A DNA stretch of 64,000 nucleotides from Ulva prolifera (lineage: Eukaryota; Chlorophyta; Ulvophyceae; Ulvales; Ulvaceae). The DNA is taken from contig CM041197.1 of the NCBI GenBank assembly GCA_023078555.1, positions 9,978,552 to 10,042,551 on the forward strand. Reading direction: 5' to 3'. Below, piece by piece: positions 1 through 19,696 of the stretch; position 1 is the stretch's first letter; each line of letters opens with the position of its first letter. The translations under genes and the position numbers were made by a program. The notes below the pieces were generated by a model that saw only the letters and a program-made list of their open reading frames with translations, was not told where the DNA came from and did no database searches.

Positions 1-671
1 CATCGATGTGTGCTGCGTGTGGCTGATTTTGTGGGTGTGGGGGTTTTTTTGGTTGCTGCTCGCAGTGCTACCCGCCTTGCTTGCTTTCCTAGTAACACAT
101 GATACCAGAGCATGGATGCACACACACGCACACACACGCCCACTCGCCCCCCAACCCACACGCCCCAATCACGCAGCCCCGCAGGCCCACTTACGGAGCC
201 ACTCCGCCACACGCGCGGCTGAGCTCGGTGGGCAGGTGGGCAGAAAAGGTGACGGGTGGCCATCAGATGCATCCCCTAGCTATCACAGGGGTTCCAAGCC
301 CACCAAAGTATGTTAAACTGACTCTAGAGCACAATGATACCTTTAGATCATCATATCTCACATTTCCGAAGGACTTGCCGTAAGTCCGTGACGGTTCGGC
401 TCACCCCAAATCGCGCACCCCCAAATCGCGCACCCAGTCCAGTGGCGCACCTGGGTGTGCAAGTGTGGCGTAGGACCTGTGAGGTGGCCCAAGCTGCAGC
501 TGACAGCCCGGCCGCCGCCGGCCCAAGCATGTGTGCACAATGCGCTCCATGTGGGCGATGCATGCGCACGCGTCCGTGGCTACAGCACATGTGCCACAGT
601 GTCACAAGGCGCCTGCGCTGAAGGCGGTAAGCACATGCCACACCGTGGCAGCCACAGTGTGTGTAGTCGGC

Positions 672-1002
672 ATTACAAAAGAGTGAACGGGAGAACGTGC
701 CACAGTGTGTGGTATAGAGACGAAGTTGGAGGGGCATGGTAGCAGCGCAAGCGAGCGGTGCCTTGGCCGAGATTCTTGTGCAGTGTTTCATGAACCAGTG
801 CGCACTCTGCTGGAGCCTGAACTTGCATAGCGTCGACATGGCATCATGATGGCAGGTGCATGAAATCATCACGCACAGCCTGAGTGCTCATACGAGACTC
901 ATACGTACCTGCACTCCATGGCCAGCTAGAGCTACATCATGTAGCAGATGCGGTCGAGATTCGGTTTCAGTGTTTGTTTTCTCCCGTTCACTCTTTTGTA
1001 AT
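672..1002. mobile_element. MITE-like inverted-repeat element, copy 1
   Basis: A 331-bp segment bounded by perfect 24-bp terminal inverted repeats at 672-695 and 979-1002. The left end begins ATTACAAAAGAGTGAACGGG and the right end is its exact reverse complement. The interior holds no coding frame of note. The short length, perfect inverted ends and lack of a transposase fit a miniature inverted-repeat transposable element (DNA transposon type). A target-site duplication is not obvious, so the superfamily is left open. The near-identity of the two arms suggests a fairly recent insertion. Confidence 0.6.
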
Positions 1003-1060
1003 AATGTAGCATGATGTACACCCCAATGACACATGCGCGTGTCTCCTCCCCCGAGTTTTT

Positions 1061-1235
1061 TTACAAAAGAGTAAACCGGAGAAGACAACACCACCAAAAA
1101 ATCTCATCCGAGACAACAGCAACACACGTGCTCGTACTCGCGCCACGGCTGCGCGGTGTGGTCGTGTGTATGTGGCTGTTGATTCGGTTGAAATTCTTTT
1201 CTGGTGTTTGTCTTCTCCCCTTTACTGTTTTGTAA
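1061..1235. mobile_element. MITE-like inverted-repeat element, copy 2
   Basis: A 175-bp segment with imperfect inverted ends of about 33 bp. The left end starts TTACAAAAGAGTAAACCGGA at 1061; the right end, read on the other strand, starts TTACAAAACAGTAAAGGGGA at 1235. The ends are clearly related to those of the 672-1002 element, with the same TTACAAAAGAGT core, so both belong to one family. It has no coding capacity. It is shorter and its arms differ at several places, so it is probably an older or internally deleted copy. Confidence 0.5.
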
Positions 1236-1717
1236 GAATTGCGCGGTGTTGCTGGGTTATGATGTGTGCCTGTGCCCCACCGCCGCGCGGTGGTGCTACC
1301 TGCGTCTCGAGAGCTCCGAGTCGAGCCTCTGAGTGTGTCCTTGGAACACCTGCTCGTGCATAGCCCGCGCTTTCGTCGCGCAAGCACGCACATGCGGCTG
1401 TTTTCAAAACAGCTGCGCACGTGCGCACGTGCGGCTGTGCACAGAATTCTGTTCCAGCAGGGTCGCATGTGCACGTAGCCGGCTGTTTCTTGATCAGTTT
1501 ACATAATATATTTATAGACAAACACAAGGAAACACAAGGACAGAAACTCTGTTGATGAAGTGCAAGCCTCCAATGCCGATTCAGCACATGTGCACAGGTA
1601 CTGTATCTCGAGATCTCGAGAGAGTTCCGAGTAATATGGTATGCTGCCTTGCCGGATGGAGCTGCAGCGGTGCTGCTGCTGTGTTTTACTGTTCACTCAG
1701 ACGAGACTCTTCGGCTG

Positions 1718-1756
1718 GTTTGTCTTGGTTTACGCCCGTTCAGTCTTCTGTAACAC
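1718..1756. repeat. Degenerate single end of the MITE family
   Basis: The sequence TTTGTCTTGGTTTACGCCCG followed by TTCAGTCTTCTGTAACA resembles the right-hand end of the two nearby inverted-repeat elements. A similar stub, TCCCGTTCACTCCTTTTGTG, lies near 2486-2505. No matching left end was seen for either, so they look like decayed or solo ends. Confidence 0.3.
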
Positions 1757-4700
1757 ATGGCATGCTACGACGTCTTCGCGACATGCAGTTGGCGATGGTC
1801 GTCGGCATTCGTGCATGCTCGCCGTAGGCCATCGATATCGCAGCAGGACACTTGGCAGGAACTGGCTTTGAGTCCACGCAGGAGGCCTCAGCGGTGACGC
1901 CCGTCTCCAGTCCCGGATACCGGATCTGGCAACGCCCTTTCTGCTATCGAAGTTACAGCCGCGTAGACATCCAGATTTACACGTCGACGCCGTCGGCAGT
2001 GACGCGCGTCATGCATGCCTGCTTCACAGAAGCGTGTACGTGAACGTGAGCTGACAGCGCGCACACATTCCTCTGCTGAGGTCAGACGGCCACCCGCGTC
2101 GAGAGGTGTTTGCGTACATGCCAAAATCGGTTCATACTGGACTGAAATTCCAACGTTTCGTGAGCTGCAGCATGCAACAGATCTGGAATTCACACGCCGG
2201 TGCAGCCTGCGCATGGCTGTGGGTGTGGCAGCTGGTTCAGGAAACATGCATATTCTGTATAACTCCAGCGTCTTACCTCTTTCAAGTCATCCGCACGTAG
2301 GAACAAATGAAATCCGCTTCTCTGTCTTCCGCATTTCCGGCCTCCTAACGGCCATAAAATACGTGGCAGCGGATTCGAAAGTGCACAAATTCACATACAC
2401 ACAGATTCACACAGAGCCAGACCGACAAATTTGCCAAAGTAGCAGATGCTGTCTCATGAGAACTTCGTGTCATTTCTTCGTTTGATCCCGTTCACTCCTT
2501 TTGTGGCATTTTGTATCTCCTGTAGCTAGTAATAGCACCGATGCATGCACGCTTCGCAGCGGCCACGTCAGCTACCTGACGTTGGGTACCTGTTCACTGC
2601 TCAGCTGCACTTGAGAGTACGCTCGAGCACGCTTCAGATCTAAATCTGATCGCATAAGATTTTCCATACTCGAGTGAATGCCGCGGTGTGTATGATCACA
2701 TACACTGAGCGGGGCGTTCCAGTGCAGCCCAGTTGGCGCAGCTCCGCGGAGGATGGGAGGCATGCACGTCATGGCTGAGGTCGCATGATGCGGCAGCGCG
2801 AGGCAGCTGAGCCACTCTTCGCCACAAATGCATGCACATGTGAGAAGTCTGCACAGCCATGCATGTCTGCCGCGTGAGGCGCGGGATCCCTCGGGCGCTG
2901 CACCCTGCAGCTGTATTCGCTCTGTGAATGCCAACTGGTCCACGAGGAAACCGCTGAGCCTGGGTTCACACTGAGCCGGATGCGCTCAATTTGCGGATGT
3001 CGATATCAATTTCAGGAGGTACACAGCTGAAACTTGGCCACGGCGAATGTCGTTTGCGACCTGGAAGCGGGCGGGACGGCAGGATGCGTATCATGGTGCA
3101 CGACCTAGGCGGGTGAATCCTATGCGGAAGCGAGCTAGCATCGAACGAGGCACCTCGTATAATCGAACTATCATCGCGCGGCCGCGGCTGTGACCAGCGC
3201 ATTCCAAGTATGCGATACTGCACACAGGTGTCCACCTGCCGCAGTCGGTGCCCTGTTGGTGATCTGCACAGCTATGCAGGCAGGTGAATTGAGGCTACAG
3301 GCGCACATTGACAGTCATATGGGAAGGACGAAGTGCGCTAACAGTTGCCGGGGCGTGCTGCAAGGCTCGGGGAGTGACGGCCGCCCGAGGCCTAGGCGCC
3401 TCGGACGTCGCCGATCCCTGTGCACACGCCGCCCCCGGCCCGAATCCGAACCCAAATTGCTTGGAAAACTACCTTCGATGTCGTTCGGTCATCGAGGACC
3501 ATGGCGGTCGAACCGTCTGCCAGGACATAAACCACAACCGCCCATGCAACTCTACACTGTCACGTTTGCACGGTGCAGCGGGACCTGCATTGGAATAGTG
3601 TCATTTAATTTTTTGTCAGCGACCATAACAGTTCAGCAAGTCATCTCGAGAAGCGTGCAGCACATTGGGGCACGTTGTGAGCAGCAGGAACCACAGCCTT
3701 GATCATGAGGTACGAACACCTTCCAAGGCTCCTTCCCAGCGCCATATTTCTACCTGGTCCGTCCAGGACTCTCCCGTCAAGCGTAGACATCAAATCTAAT
3801 TCGAGGCCGGCCTCGATCCTGCCAGCAGTACCGTACGTCCGAAGTCCACAGCGCGAACGATGTGAGATCAGCCTCCTCACAAGCCAAAAGAGTGTAAATA
3901 TTCTGTCTGATTGGACCGACTTATCGTTCAGTACATCGATTCTCTTGCGCTTTTAAGTCTCATGATTCGGCCTGCGCCGTACAAGATTGTCATCAGGTGC
4001 CCAACCTGTGCTAAACCCACAAGCTGCATATACCTGCTGCCTCTTGCTTGACTGCTGGCAGTCGGTTTCTTTCGCAGCGGCGTATACAGCGGTCGTCCGA
4101 GTCTCAGCGAGTGCGCTGTCCAGATGCTGGCCTTGCAACGTCGATCATTGTACACCTTCGACCAAATCTCGTCTTGGTGGAGTCTGCGGTAATCTGGCTA
4201 TTTGTGTCGGTTCCCACTGCACCATGATGGTGGGCACACTGTTTCGTCGCCGATCTGTCGCATAGCCTGCCGGTTTCCAAGTTTCTTCCCATGCGTTTGT
4301 CGCCACCGCGGCCTCTAGTACTCGCGCCCCCACAGCTGCTTTGATAGGTATCCTTGATGTCACGAGTACGTTGGACTATTGTTCACATTAATCGTATTGA
4401 AACACGAACGATTCGCCTCCTTCGTATCGTTCCTCCGAGGTCTGTGCACGCACGCGGCATGCAAATCTGTGCACAAGCTGAAACGCTTTTCCTGTAACGT
4501 GTGTGTGTGCGCATGCGATACTTGGGCACTTGGGCAGCCTCCTTTCCGTTGACGCACATGTTGGATTGCGAGTGCGCACCAGGTTCCATTGCTCTCCGGA
4601 CCTGGCTGTTACATAAACATTCCTCCACAAGCATCTTGGCACTGTGGATGTTTTGGAAAATGAGTCCTGTTTGTGTATGTGAGCACCTCCTGACCAGTGA

Positions 4701-4971
4701 TGTACTCACACCGCCTTCCTCTCCTCACCGCATTGCAACGGAGTGGCTTCATAACATTTAGCCAGGTGTCAAGACTGTCTGTGACATCTGCTGTTGACTC
4801 TGCTGAATCAAAAGTGCAGTGGTAATCGTAGCAAACTGCGCATAGCAGGCCAGCAGGCAGTCTATTTCTGTACAGTCCTGCATTATTGAGGCGTAATCTG
4901 GGTGATTCCACTTGTCAAAATGTTTGTTACAAGGACAAATCTGGCAGGAAGCACTGCAGACACAAACTGTA

Positions 4972-6528
4972 ATGCGGCTGTGTGGCTTCATAGCTGACCA
5001 GTCGTATCGGTGCAGGTGGGCTTCCCTAAGCACTTGGGCGGTGCTGGTCGCATCTGCAGCTCTTTCTGGGTCTCCCGCACAAGCAGCACTTAGCCAAGAG
5101 GCTTCTGCAACCCGAAGTCTCCTTCAAATCGATGCTGACACCTCCTGTGGCGCCCTGGACCAGGTCTGCTGTCCTGGTGAAGCATGCGATACGTCGGTCA
5201 TCGCGTGCCGCCTTGATCGGTGCCGTGAGTGCGGTGTACGGCTCGGCCCTGCGTGTGTCTCAGGGGACACCCTACCCTGTAATGAAGGCCTGACCCCACG
5301 GTTTGGCGTGTGTTTCACTGATGTGAACGCTGCTGGACGTGGCCCTCCCAACACGGGGAACCCTATCCTCCCCCCTGTTCAGCCAGGCCCAGGCCTGCCT
5401 CCCCCGGTGGTGCCTGATGTGGTACCTCCTCCCCCGGTGGTACCTGATGTGGTACCTCCTCCCCCGGTGGTACCTGATGTGGTACCTCCTCCCCCAGTGG
5501 TACCTGATGTGGTACCTCCTCCCCCGGTCGTGCCCCCTCCCCCGCCCCCGGTCGTGCCCCCTCCCCCGCCCCCGGTCGTGCCCCCTCCCCCGCCCCCGGT
5601 CGTGCCCCCTCCCCCGCCCCCGGTTGTGCCCCCTCCCCCGCCCCCGGTCGTGCCCCCTCCCCCGCCCCCGGTCGTGCCCCCTCCCCCGCCCCCGGTCGTG
5701 CCCCCTCCCCCGCCCCCGGTCGTGCCCCCTCCCCCGCCCCCGGTCGTGCCCCCTCCCCCGCCCCCGGTCGTGCCCCCTCCCCCGCCCCCGGACTCGCCCC
5801 CTCCCCCGCCCCCGGACTCGCCCCCTCCCCCGCCCCCGGACTCGCCCCCTCCCCCGCCGCCGGACTCGCCCCCTCCCCCGCCGCCGGACTCACCCCCTCC
5901 CCCGCCGCCAGACTCACCCCCTCCCCCGCCGCCAGACTCACCTCCTCCCCCACCGCCAGACTCACCTCCTCCCCCACCAGACTCGCCTCCTCCCCCGCCC
6001 CCGGACTCGCCCCCTCCCCCGCCGCCAGACTCACCCCCTCCCCCGCCGCCAGACTCACCCCCTCCCCCGCCGCCAGACTCACTTCCTCCCCCACCAGACT
6101 CACCTCCTCCCCCGCCAGGCTCCCCACCTCCCCCCCCACCAGACTCACCTCCCCCCCCGCCAGGATCCCCACCTCCCCCGCCACCAGACTCACCTCCCCC
6201 CCCGCCAGGCTCCCCACCTCCCCCGCCACCAGACTCACCTCCCCCCCCGCCAGGCTCCCCACCTCCCCCGCCACCAGACTCACCTCCCCCCCCGCCTCCT
6301 CCTCCCGCGACAGTGCCAGCAACCACTGCCGCAGAGTTCGCCGATTGTGGGGCTGATGGGCAGACCTGTTGTGTTGCAGTGTTTGAAGTCGAGAGGGTTG
6401 GTGCATGTGAGTTTGGTCCCTGTATTGAATCACCAGCGGATACCTTCACATGCCAGGGTGCACCATGCGTTCCTCCTGGCATCAGCGTGGGTGGGTCGTG
6501 CCTGACACCACTTGGACCTGCACCATAA
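4972..6528 (+). CDS. Secreted Cys-rich/proline-rich cell-wall-type protein (pherophorin/extensin-like)
   Basis: Single-exon frame of 518 residues from the ATG at 4972; the frame is open for 20 codons upstream but without another ATG. A signal-peptide-like hydrophobic run sits at about residues 18-38 and ends in SPAQA. It is followed by RSLLQ, a motif I recall just after signal peptides in many chlorophyte secreted proteins. Residues about 58-125 are a Cys-rich module (CGALDQVCC, CRECG). Then come about 310 residues of proline-rich rod in three blocks: four VVPDVVPPPP, about eleven VVPPPPPP, then many DSPPPPPP/GSPPPPPP units. A second Cys module (CGADGQTCC ... CEFGPC) closes the protein. The layout, a rod between two globular ends, is that of hydroxyproline-rich wall or extracellular-matrix glycoproteins of volvocine and related algae. 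The exact family is not established. The long reverse-strand frames across the rod are shadows of the repeat. Confidence 0.8.
   Translation: MRLCGFIADQSYRCRWASLSTWAVLVASAALSGSPAQAALSQEASATRSLLQIDADTSCGALDQVCCPGEACDTSVIACRLDRCRECGVRLGPACVSGDTLPCNEGLTPRFGVCFTDVNAAGRGPPNTGNPILPPVQPGPGLPPPVVPDVVPPPPVVPDVVPPPPVVPDVVPPPPVVPDVVPPPPVVPPPPPPVVPPPPPPVVPPPPPPVVPPPPPPVVPPPPPPVVPPPPPPVVPPPPPPVVPPPPPPVVPPPPPPVVPPPPPPVVPPPPPPDSPPPPPPDSPPPPPPDSPPPPPPDSPPPPPPDSPPPPPPDSPPPPPPDSPPPPPPDSPPPPPDSPPPPPPDSPPPPPPDSPPPPPPDSPPPPPPDSLPPPPDSPPPPPGSPPPPPPDSPPPPPGSPPPPPPDSPPPPPGSPPPPPPDSPPPPPGSPPPPPPDSPPPPPPPPATVPATTAAEFADCGADGQTCCVAVFEVERVGACEFGPCIESPADTFTCQGAPCVPPGISVGGSCLTPLGPAP
5401..6310 (+). repeat. Coding proline-rich tandem repeat
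   Basis: Nested tandem repeats at DNA level. Four 30-bp units encode VVPDVVPPPP at 5401-5520, then about eleven 24-bp units encode VVPPPPPP to about 5790, then 24-bp units encode DSPPPPPP, ending with alternating DSPPPPP/GSPPPPPP units. The first units of each block are nearly identical (codons CCC, CCG), while later units drift to CCA and CCT, so the blocks expanded separately. Unit number is likely to vary between strains. Confidence 0.9.
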
Positions 6529-9377
6529 AGAGAGGTTTGATTGATTCGACAAACATGATTGATCACTCGTAGTCATCATCTGGCTATTCAAATGCATTTT
6601 TTTTAACAGGTAAGGTCCCCGTGAAAGTTCTGGCGGTGGTGTCCTTAGCGATGAATTCGAGCTGTGCATGTGTGAATGTCATTACAGACTTTCCGAGACG
6701 GTAGCAGTTGTATCTTTATGTTTCAAGCCATGGTCCCATAGCCCAGTGCTGACAGGCGGTGCTGTAAAAATATAGCAAGCACAAGCATGTAACATACTTC
6801 CACTATGAGTGGAATCTGTGGCTGTAACCGGGGAGTGTAGGCTGCACTCTAGTCATGTACATGGTTCCAACAATGTTACTTGCCTGAATTTTGTGCACTT
6901 ACACTTCCTCCATCCGGTACTTGAAACGCTGCATGTCCATCACTATAATTCCATATGCTGGTGGTGTCTTGAGCAGCCAAATCGTTACTGTTACACCCAT
7001 GGGGTTGTGATCTTGGTAGATCCCTGCTTGCGTCCATGCATGGGGCCCTTAGTGATGCATCAGAGTGGCCAACTCGTTGACACAGATAATTGTCCAGCAG
7101 ACTCACACTCCGTGAATCGAATTTGTAACTTCGTGGATGTAACACAGTCTACATGTGATGGGTTGGTGCTTGTTTGTTGTGCGCCACGGTGTGAAAGTGC
7201 AGCGGTAGAGCTGTCTCATCAGTGGCCTTGTGATATCACTGGCCTTTCACATAGGGCCACTGTGGTGCTTTGGTGTGGTTGGGTGGCCATCTCAATTGGG
7301 TTTAGATTTCACAAAGGCTCTACTGCTGTCCATAGGACCGCTTGGATCTAGCTCTGTGTGCACTGAGGGTTCATGCACACTGAATACTTTGCATAGCTGC
7401 CACAGTGAACTGCGCATCTGGTGTGACAGGGATTGCTTCCCGACCGTAGTAGGCCAGGGGGTAGGCACCTAGCAGCTGCGCCTAGGACGTGTTCACTGGC
7501 CATGTGGAGCACTCCGGCATCCCCAGGACTCCACGGAAACACCAATGTACTTGCAAAACCCCCCGGAGGCGTTATCGCGGCCGGGCAACGCAGAAACGCT
7601 GCTGAACACGAAACGGCACAATCCACGTTTCCGACCGAAATCCCATGCATGGCTGGGCAATGGGCACTTTGACCTGTTGTGCCATTTTTGGGCTTTCAGG
7701 CACCCAATGGCCTCCAGACAGCCCCAGTGTGCCTCTATAGGTCTTTACGCGGTTCGTTTCCATGCTCTGTGTCTCTGTGGGCTGTAGTCTAGCAGTCAAT
7801 GCCAGCTGTGGCGTGGATGAATCGTAAACTGCGACCTAATGGTGCTTGCACAAACATGAGAGCTTGATGGAGCTGTATGTCGGAGGTGTGTGTGCCTCTG
7901 ATGCTGTCGCAATTTTTATGCTGTGTTTCGCGGTTGGATAAAGGATGCCTTCATGGTGTGCACATCATAGCTGCTATATGTGGCTTGCATGTGCTACATC
8001 AGACGTGCTTGTGTTCGTCAATTCAATTCAAAGAGTTGCTTACTGATGTGACATCGTTTTGCATGCCTTGACTGGCGCAACTGAAACTGAAGACAGCTAC
8101 CTGAACAGCTGTCCCACTGGAGAGGTCCACAGAGATAAAGCATTCATTTCGACCTTCAGAAGCGAATATCTGCAACTACATATAAATAAATATTCTGGGA
8201 CACCGCGGGCAATAGTGCAGCCATTCCAGGTCTGTAGATAGACGCAGGCAAGCTGCATCTCATACACAGGTAGCATGGTGATCGGAATTCACAAGTTTAA
8301 CCATATGCGATACAAGTGTCTGATGTTTTCTATCAGTCATAGCTGCTGCAACACATGTAATACTGTAAGCCACGAAGGGAGCAATAGGCGCCAACAGAAC
8401 CACGCCACAACCTTCCTAGCCACTGCGGTGAGCATGGGGCTTGACAGGCCAGCGACATGTTTGCGTCTATAGAGTTCATACATGCGTGGAGGAAAGCCCT
8501 GCTGCCTGCGCCAAATTCGATACTGCCGATCGCGAAGACGAATGCGAGGCCAATCAACCAGGGCGTCAGGGATTTAAGCCTGATAGGTGTCGCGCACTAG
8601 ACACACATTGTCTTATCAATCTTCCGGATCTTCAAAGCATATATTTGAATAACAGGAGCGATGGCCTCCATCCGCGGTCATAGATACAGGCTCGTCACTG
8701 ACGAGTCGTAAGTCGGAAGCCACTCGAGCAGGTCGGTATGTGGCTGAAGACATGTGGGACATATTATAGTGTTTTTGGGGCGTTCTCGGCCCACTGAGGT
8801 CATTGGGCATGCGCTGGGCGCCATTTCGACCGGATGGGCAAAAACTCGAGTTTCGGCGAAAATGGCCTTTTGGTTGGGCACTTTCACCGCTTTTGCCCAG
8901 CGATCGTTTGGCGGTGCCCAGGGGATTTATGCGAGTCCGTAGATGCTCCCAGCGTGTCTGGGCGATGTGTGAGGGCTCCGCGTTCCCGGTTAACACGTCC
9001 TAGGCCAGAGGGCTCCGCCTATCAGGCCATGATCTTGTCCGAGGTTTGAGGCAATTGTTTTGCTGCTGCGGCCCCTGGTCTTGTGAAGTGACTCTATGAC
9101 TAAAGACCATTCGGGCAGCGTTCCGACAGGGAGTAGCAAGGACGCACACGATGCTAGTGTCCAGTACACCTCTGGACATATCGACCACATTGCATGTTTC
9201 TTGGATAGGTTCAACCCGTACGTCCATGCTTGCATCTGCAATCTACATGGCCCGGTTACCGGAGACCGTTTTGTAGCACAGGTTGCCGTTTTGTTCGCTG
9301 CCGCGACTGTCAGTAGCTTTGCGCGCCCATGTTTGTTTGACCTCTGATGAGTCTGAAGCGTACGATCGCGCTCAAGA
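6529..9377. other. Intergenic stretch, no gene recognised
   Basis: About 2.8 kb between the wall-protein gene and the NVL gene. The longest frame (6809-7351, +) has a composition rich in Cys, His, Trp and Val with no recognisable domain, and I do not call it a gene. A TGTAA, the usual green-algal polyadenylation signal, occurs at 6788-6792, about 260 bases after the wall-protein stop, and could mark its 3' end. Otherwise I see no RNA gene or repeat here. Confidence 0.4.
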
Positions 9378-17672
<8,295 letters not shown>

Positions 17673-17841
17673 CATCTGGTTCATGTCTGTGTGCATGTGG
17701 AAGTGACAACCTGGCAGCAGCTGTAGGCATGAATGCAGGCAGTCCCCGTTAGAGATGTCATGTGAGTTTCGTGTATGCATTGTAGCACAGCCACGTCCAC
17801 TTCTGCAAGGTTCGCCACCGCGGCAATCAGCATGCGTGACT

Positions 17842-19239
17842 TAGGGCTGCAAGTTACAGATTAAGCACTTTTGAAAGTTAATTAAGGGGTTTTGAAGGTC
17901 GTTAATAAACCCTTAACTGAAAAATTGATGATTAACGTGACTAGGTTGAGATGTAACTTGCAGCAAGTTAATAGCTGAAGTTGTAAGCTGTAAACTGGAG
18001 TTTTGGCATGCTTCAACTGCAAAGCTTGGTGTGCGGCCCCTGAAGCCGCATGTCCCGCGTGTTGAGAGGCTGCCACAGGCACCCGAGGCTCAATGGGGCA
18101 CGTGCTGTATAAGACCTATGGTCATTATCATATAGGTTATGTATAGCGCTTAGGTTATGTATAGTGCGGCTTGCCATATTTGGGCATTACTCTGTAAAGA
18201 CGCCACAAAACCAATTGTGGTCTTATTCTATGTTTGATCAAGCCGCTGTGCTATGCTGTGCAATGAGTGTGGCTGAACTTTGTCGTGATTGCGGGATGTT
18301 CTTGTGCCTTGTTCCAAGTGTTGTAACGTTGAGCAAGCAACAACTTTTGTATTCTTGAGTATGTTGCATGCACCGTGACCAAACAGGTTGTTGTGTGCTG
18401 CCACACATCATGCACAGTGCTTGCTGGTACACAATGCCTTTCGGCTGCGCGGCCTCGCATGCGTGTGCTTGCGGGAATCTGGAGCCGGGCGGGTGCACGG
18501 GGTGCGAGTGTGGGTGGGTGTGCGGGTGTGCTTGTGGGTGTGGGGGCCCGGGTGTGGGGGCTCGTGCGAGGCAGTGTGGCTGTGGCCAGTGTGGGTGCTG
18601 ACGCTGCGTGGGTGTGTTGATGTATGCTGCGTGTGGTTGGTTGCGTGGTGTGCGGTTCCTCTGGTCGTTGCTCGCGATGCTACCTGCTGTTGTGAAAGTG
18701 CCTCGTAGCGCACAAGGCAAGGTGCACATGCGAATGCACGCACGGGGTGACACGTGGCAGTCACCAGCCCGCGAATGAGAAGACACATTCCAGCTCTCTG
18801 TATAGGTCGAACAAGGTCATGGCTCAAGTATCTGACTCAGATACTAACCATGCAGGTGTGATCCCAGATCTCAGGCGTCATGTGCTAAGTACTCCGCACA
18901 CATACTTATCATTTCGCCCAACTAAACTTACGGTATGACGCTTCCACTCGCGCTTCCATTCGAACACCTGCCTTGCTTGCTTTGTCGTTGTAGCACGGTG
19001 CCTTAAGTTAAATTTGTGAGCAGATTGGTCTTAGCAATTATATCCGCAGGCATAGCAGACACGTTCAAATTAATGTGTAAAGAACCCTTAACGTGACGCC
19101 CGGAACCACAGATTAATGGCTTAAAGAAGCCTTAATCTGCAAATTTTGGGCTCGGATAATTTGCAACATTTTAGGGGTTAATGAAGCCCACTCAATTAAC
19201 CCTGACCACCGACTCCGGGCTGCTTAACTTGCAGCCCTA
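17842..19239. mobile_element. Non-autonomous hAT-type DNA transposon, 1398 bp
   Basis: Perfect 15-bp terminal inverted repeats, TAGGGCTGCAAGTTA at 17842-17856 and its reverse complement at 19225-19239. They are flanked by an exact 8-bp direct duplication GCGTGACT at 17834-17841 and 19240-19247. An 8-bp duplication with ends beginning TAGGG fits the hAT superfamily. Both subterminal regions (about 140 and 230 bp) are AT-rich with many TTAA/AAGTTA words. The core at about 18370-18720 is GT-rich and holds no transposase-like frame, so the element must depend on another copy for movement. It lies 170 bp after the NVL stop codon. The intact ends and target duplication suggest a recent insertion. 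Confidence 0.85.
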
Positions 19240-19520
19240 GCGTGACTGGCCGAGTCCCGTGTCCGACCGTCCACCCAAAGGTCCCATGTGATAGTGTCCA
19301 CGGGTGTGCACTAGTGCAGCTGCACTAACAGTGTGCAGACGATTTCATTGCGGAATATCTGATATTAACTGCAGCAATCGGAGCGATGGTGGCTGCTGTG
19401 TCAAGTGTCACAATGCATGAGCTTGCGGGCAGCAATGTCGTGACAAGTGCACCCATGCACGATCGATCCGTGGATCCAGTGCAGGGGTAAGCCGCCAGCG
19501 GGATTGTCCCGGTGTAGCGA

Positions 19521-19543
19521 GGGAGACCCTGCGAGGGTCTCCC
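19521..19543. other. Perfect 10-bp hairpin
   Basis: GGGAGACCCT, a three-base loop GCG, then AGGGTCTCCC: a perfect stem of ten G/C-rich pairs. About 25 bases downstream is a TATATAAG at 19570-19577, followed by an AT-rich island. No downstream coding frame was identified, so the role is unknown. It could be the foot of a small structured RNA, part of a repeat, or chance. Confidence 0.5.
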
Positions 19544-19607
19544 GCCGTAACCTTCAGTGTTCAGTGTGCATATATAAGGATGTGCACACTATGATCTGTA
19601 ACCATTC

Positions 19608-19696
19608 GTTTTAAAAATATACAAAAATTATTTTAAAAAAATAATAAATTAAAAAAATTTATTAAAAAATTTAATTTGTATAAAAATAAATTATCT
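19608..19696. other. AT-rich island
   Basis: About 90 bases made almost only of A and T (runs such as TTTTAAAAATATAC and AAAAAATTTATTAAAAAATT), in a window otherwise of balanced or high GC. It is followed by CTCTACTGTT-type short repeats to about 19735. No gene is visible in it. A matrix-attachment or replication-associated sequence, or the end of an unrecognised element, are possible explanations. Confidence 0.6.

Larger units (their letters stand above)
1..4971. other. Intergenic stretch with small repeats, no gene recognised
   Basis: Nearly 5 kb with no reading frame that I can tie to a family. The open frames here are short, rich in Cys, His and Arg, and overlap on both strands, as expected of non-coding TG/CA-rich DNA. 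A CA-rich run lies at about 118-150, and a palindromic block of repeated CTCGAG/AGATCT steps at about 1606-1622. Two complete inverted-repeat elements and two degenerate ends of the same family (listed separately) occupy part of 670-2510. The last few hundred bases should hold the promoter of the wall-protein gene that starts at 4972, but I see no clear TATA box. Confidence 0.5.

Noticed and set aside
351-872. 173-residue minus-strand frame near the left edge
   Set aside because: Rich in Cys, His and Arg without any family match, and it overlaps the MITE-like element; judged chance.
5363-6566. Long minus-strand frames rich in Gly/Glu/Ser across the proline-rich gene
   Set aside because: They are shadows of the CCC/CCG/TCG repeat on the plus strand; the plus frame has a signal peptide, Cys modules and a clean start and stop.
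6809-7351. 180-residue plus-strand frame
   Set aside because: Amino-acid composition reflects TG-rich DNA (Cys, Val, His, Trp), with no domain or splice partners.
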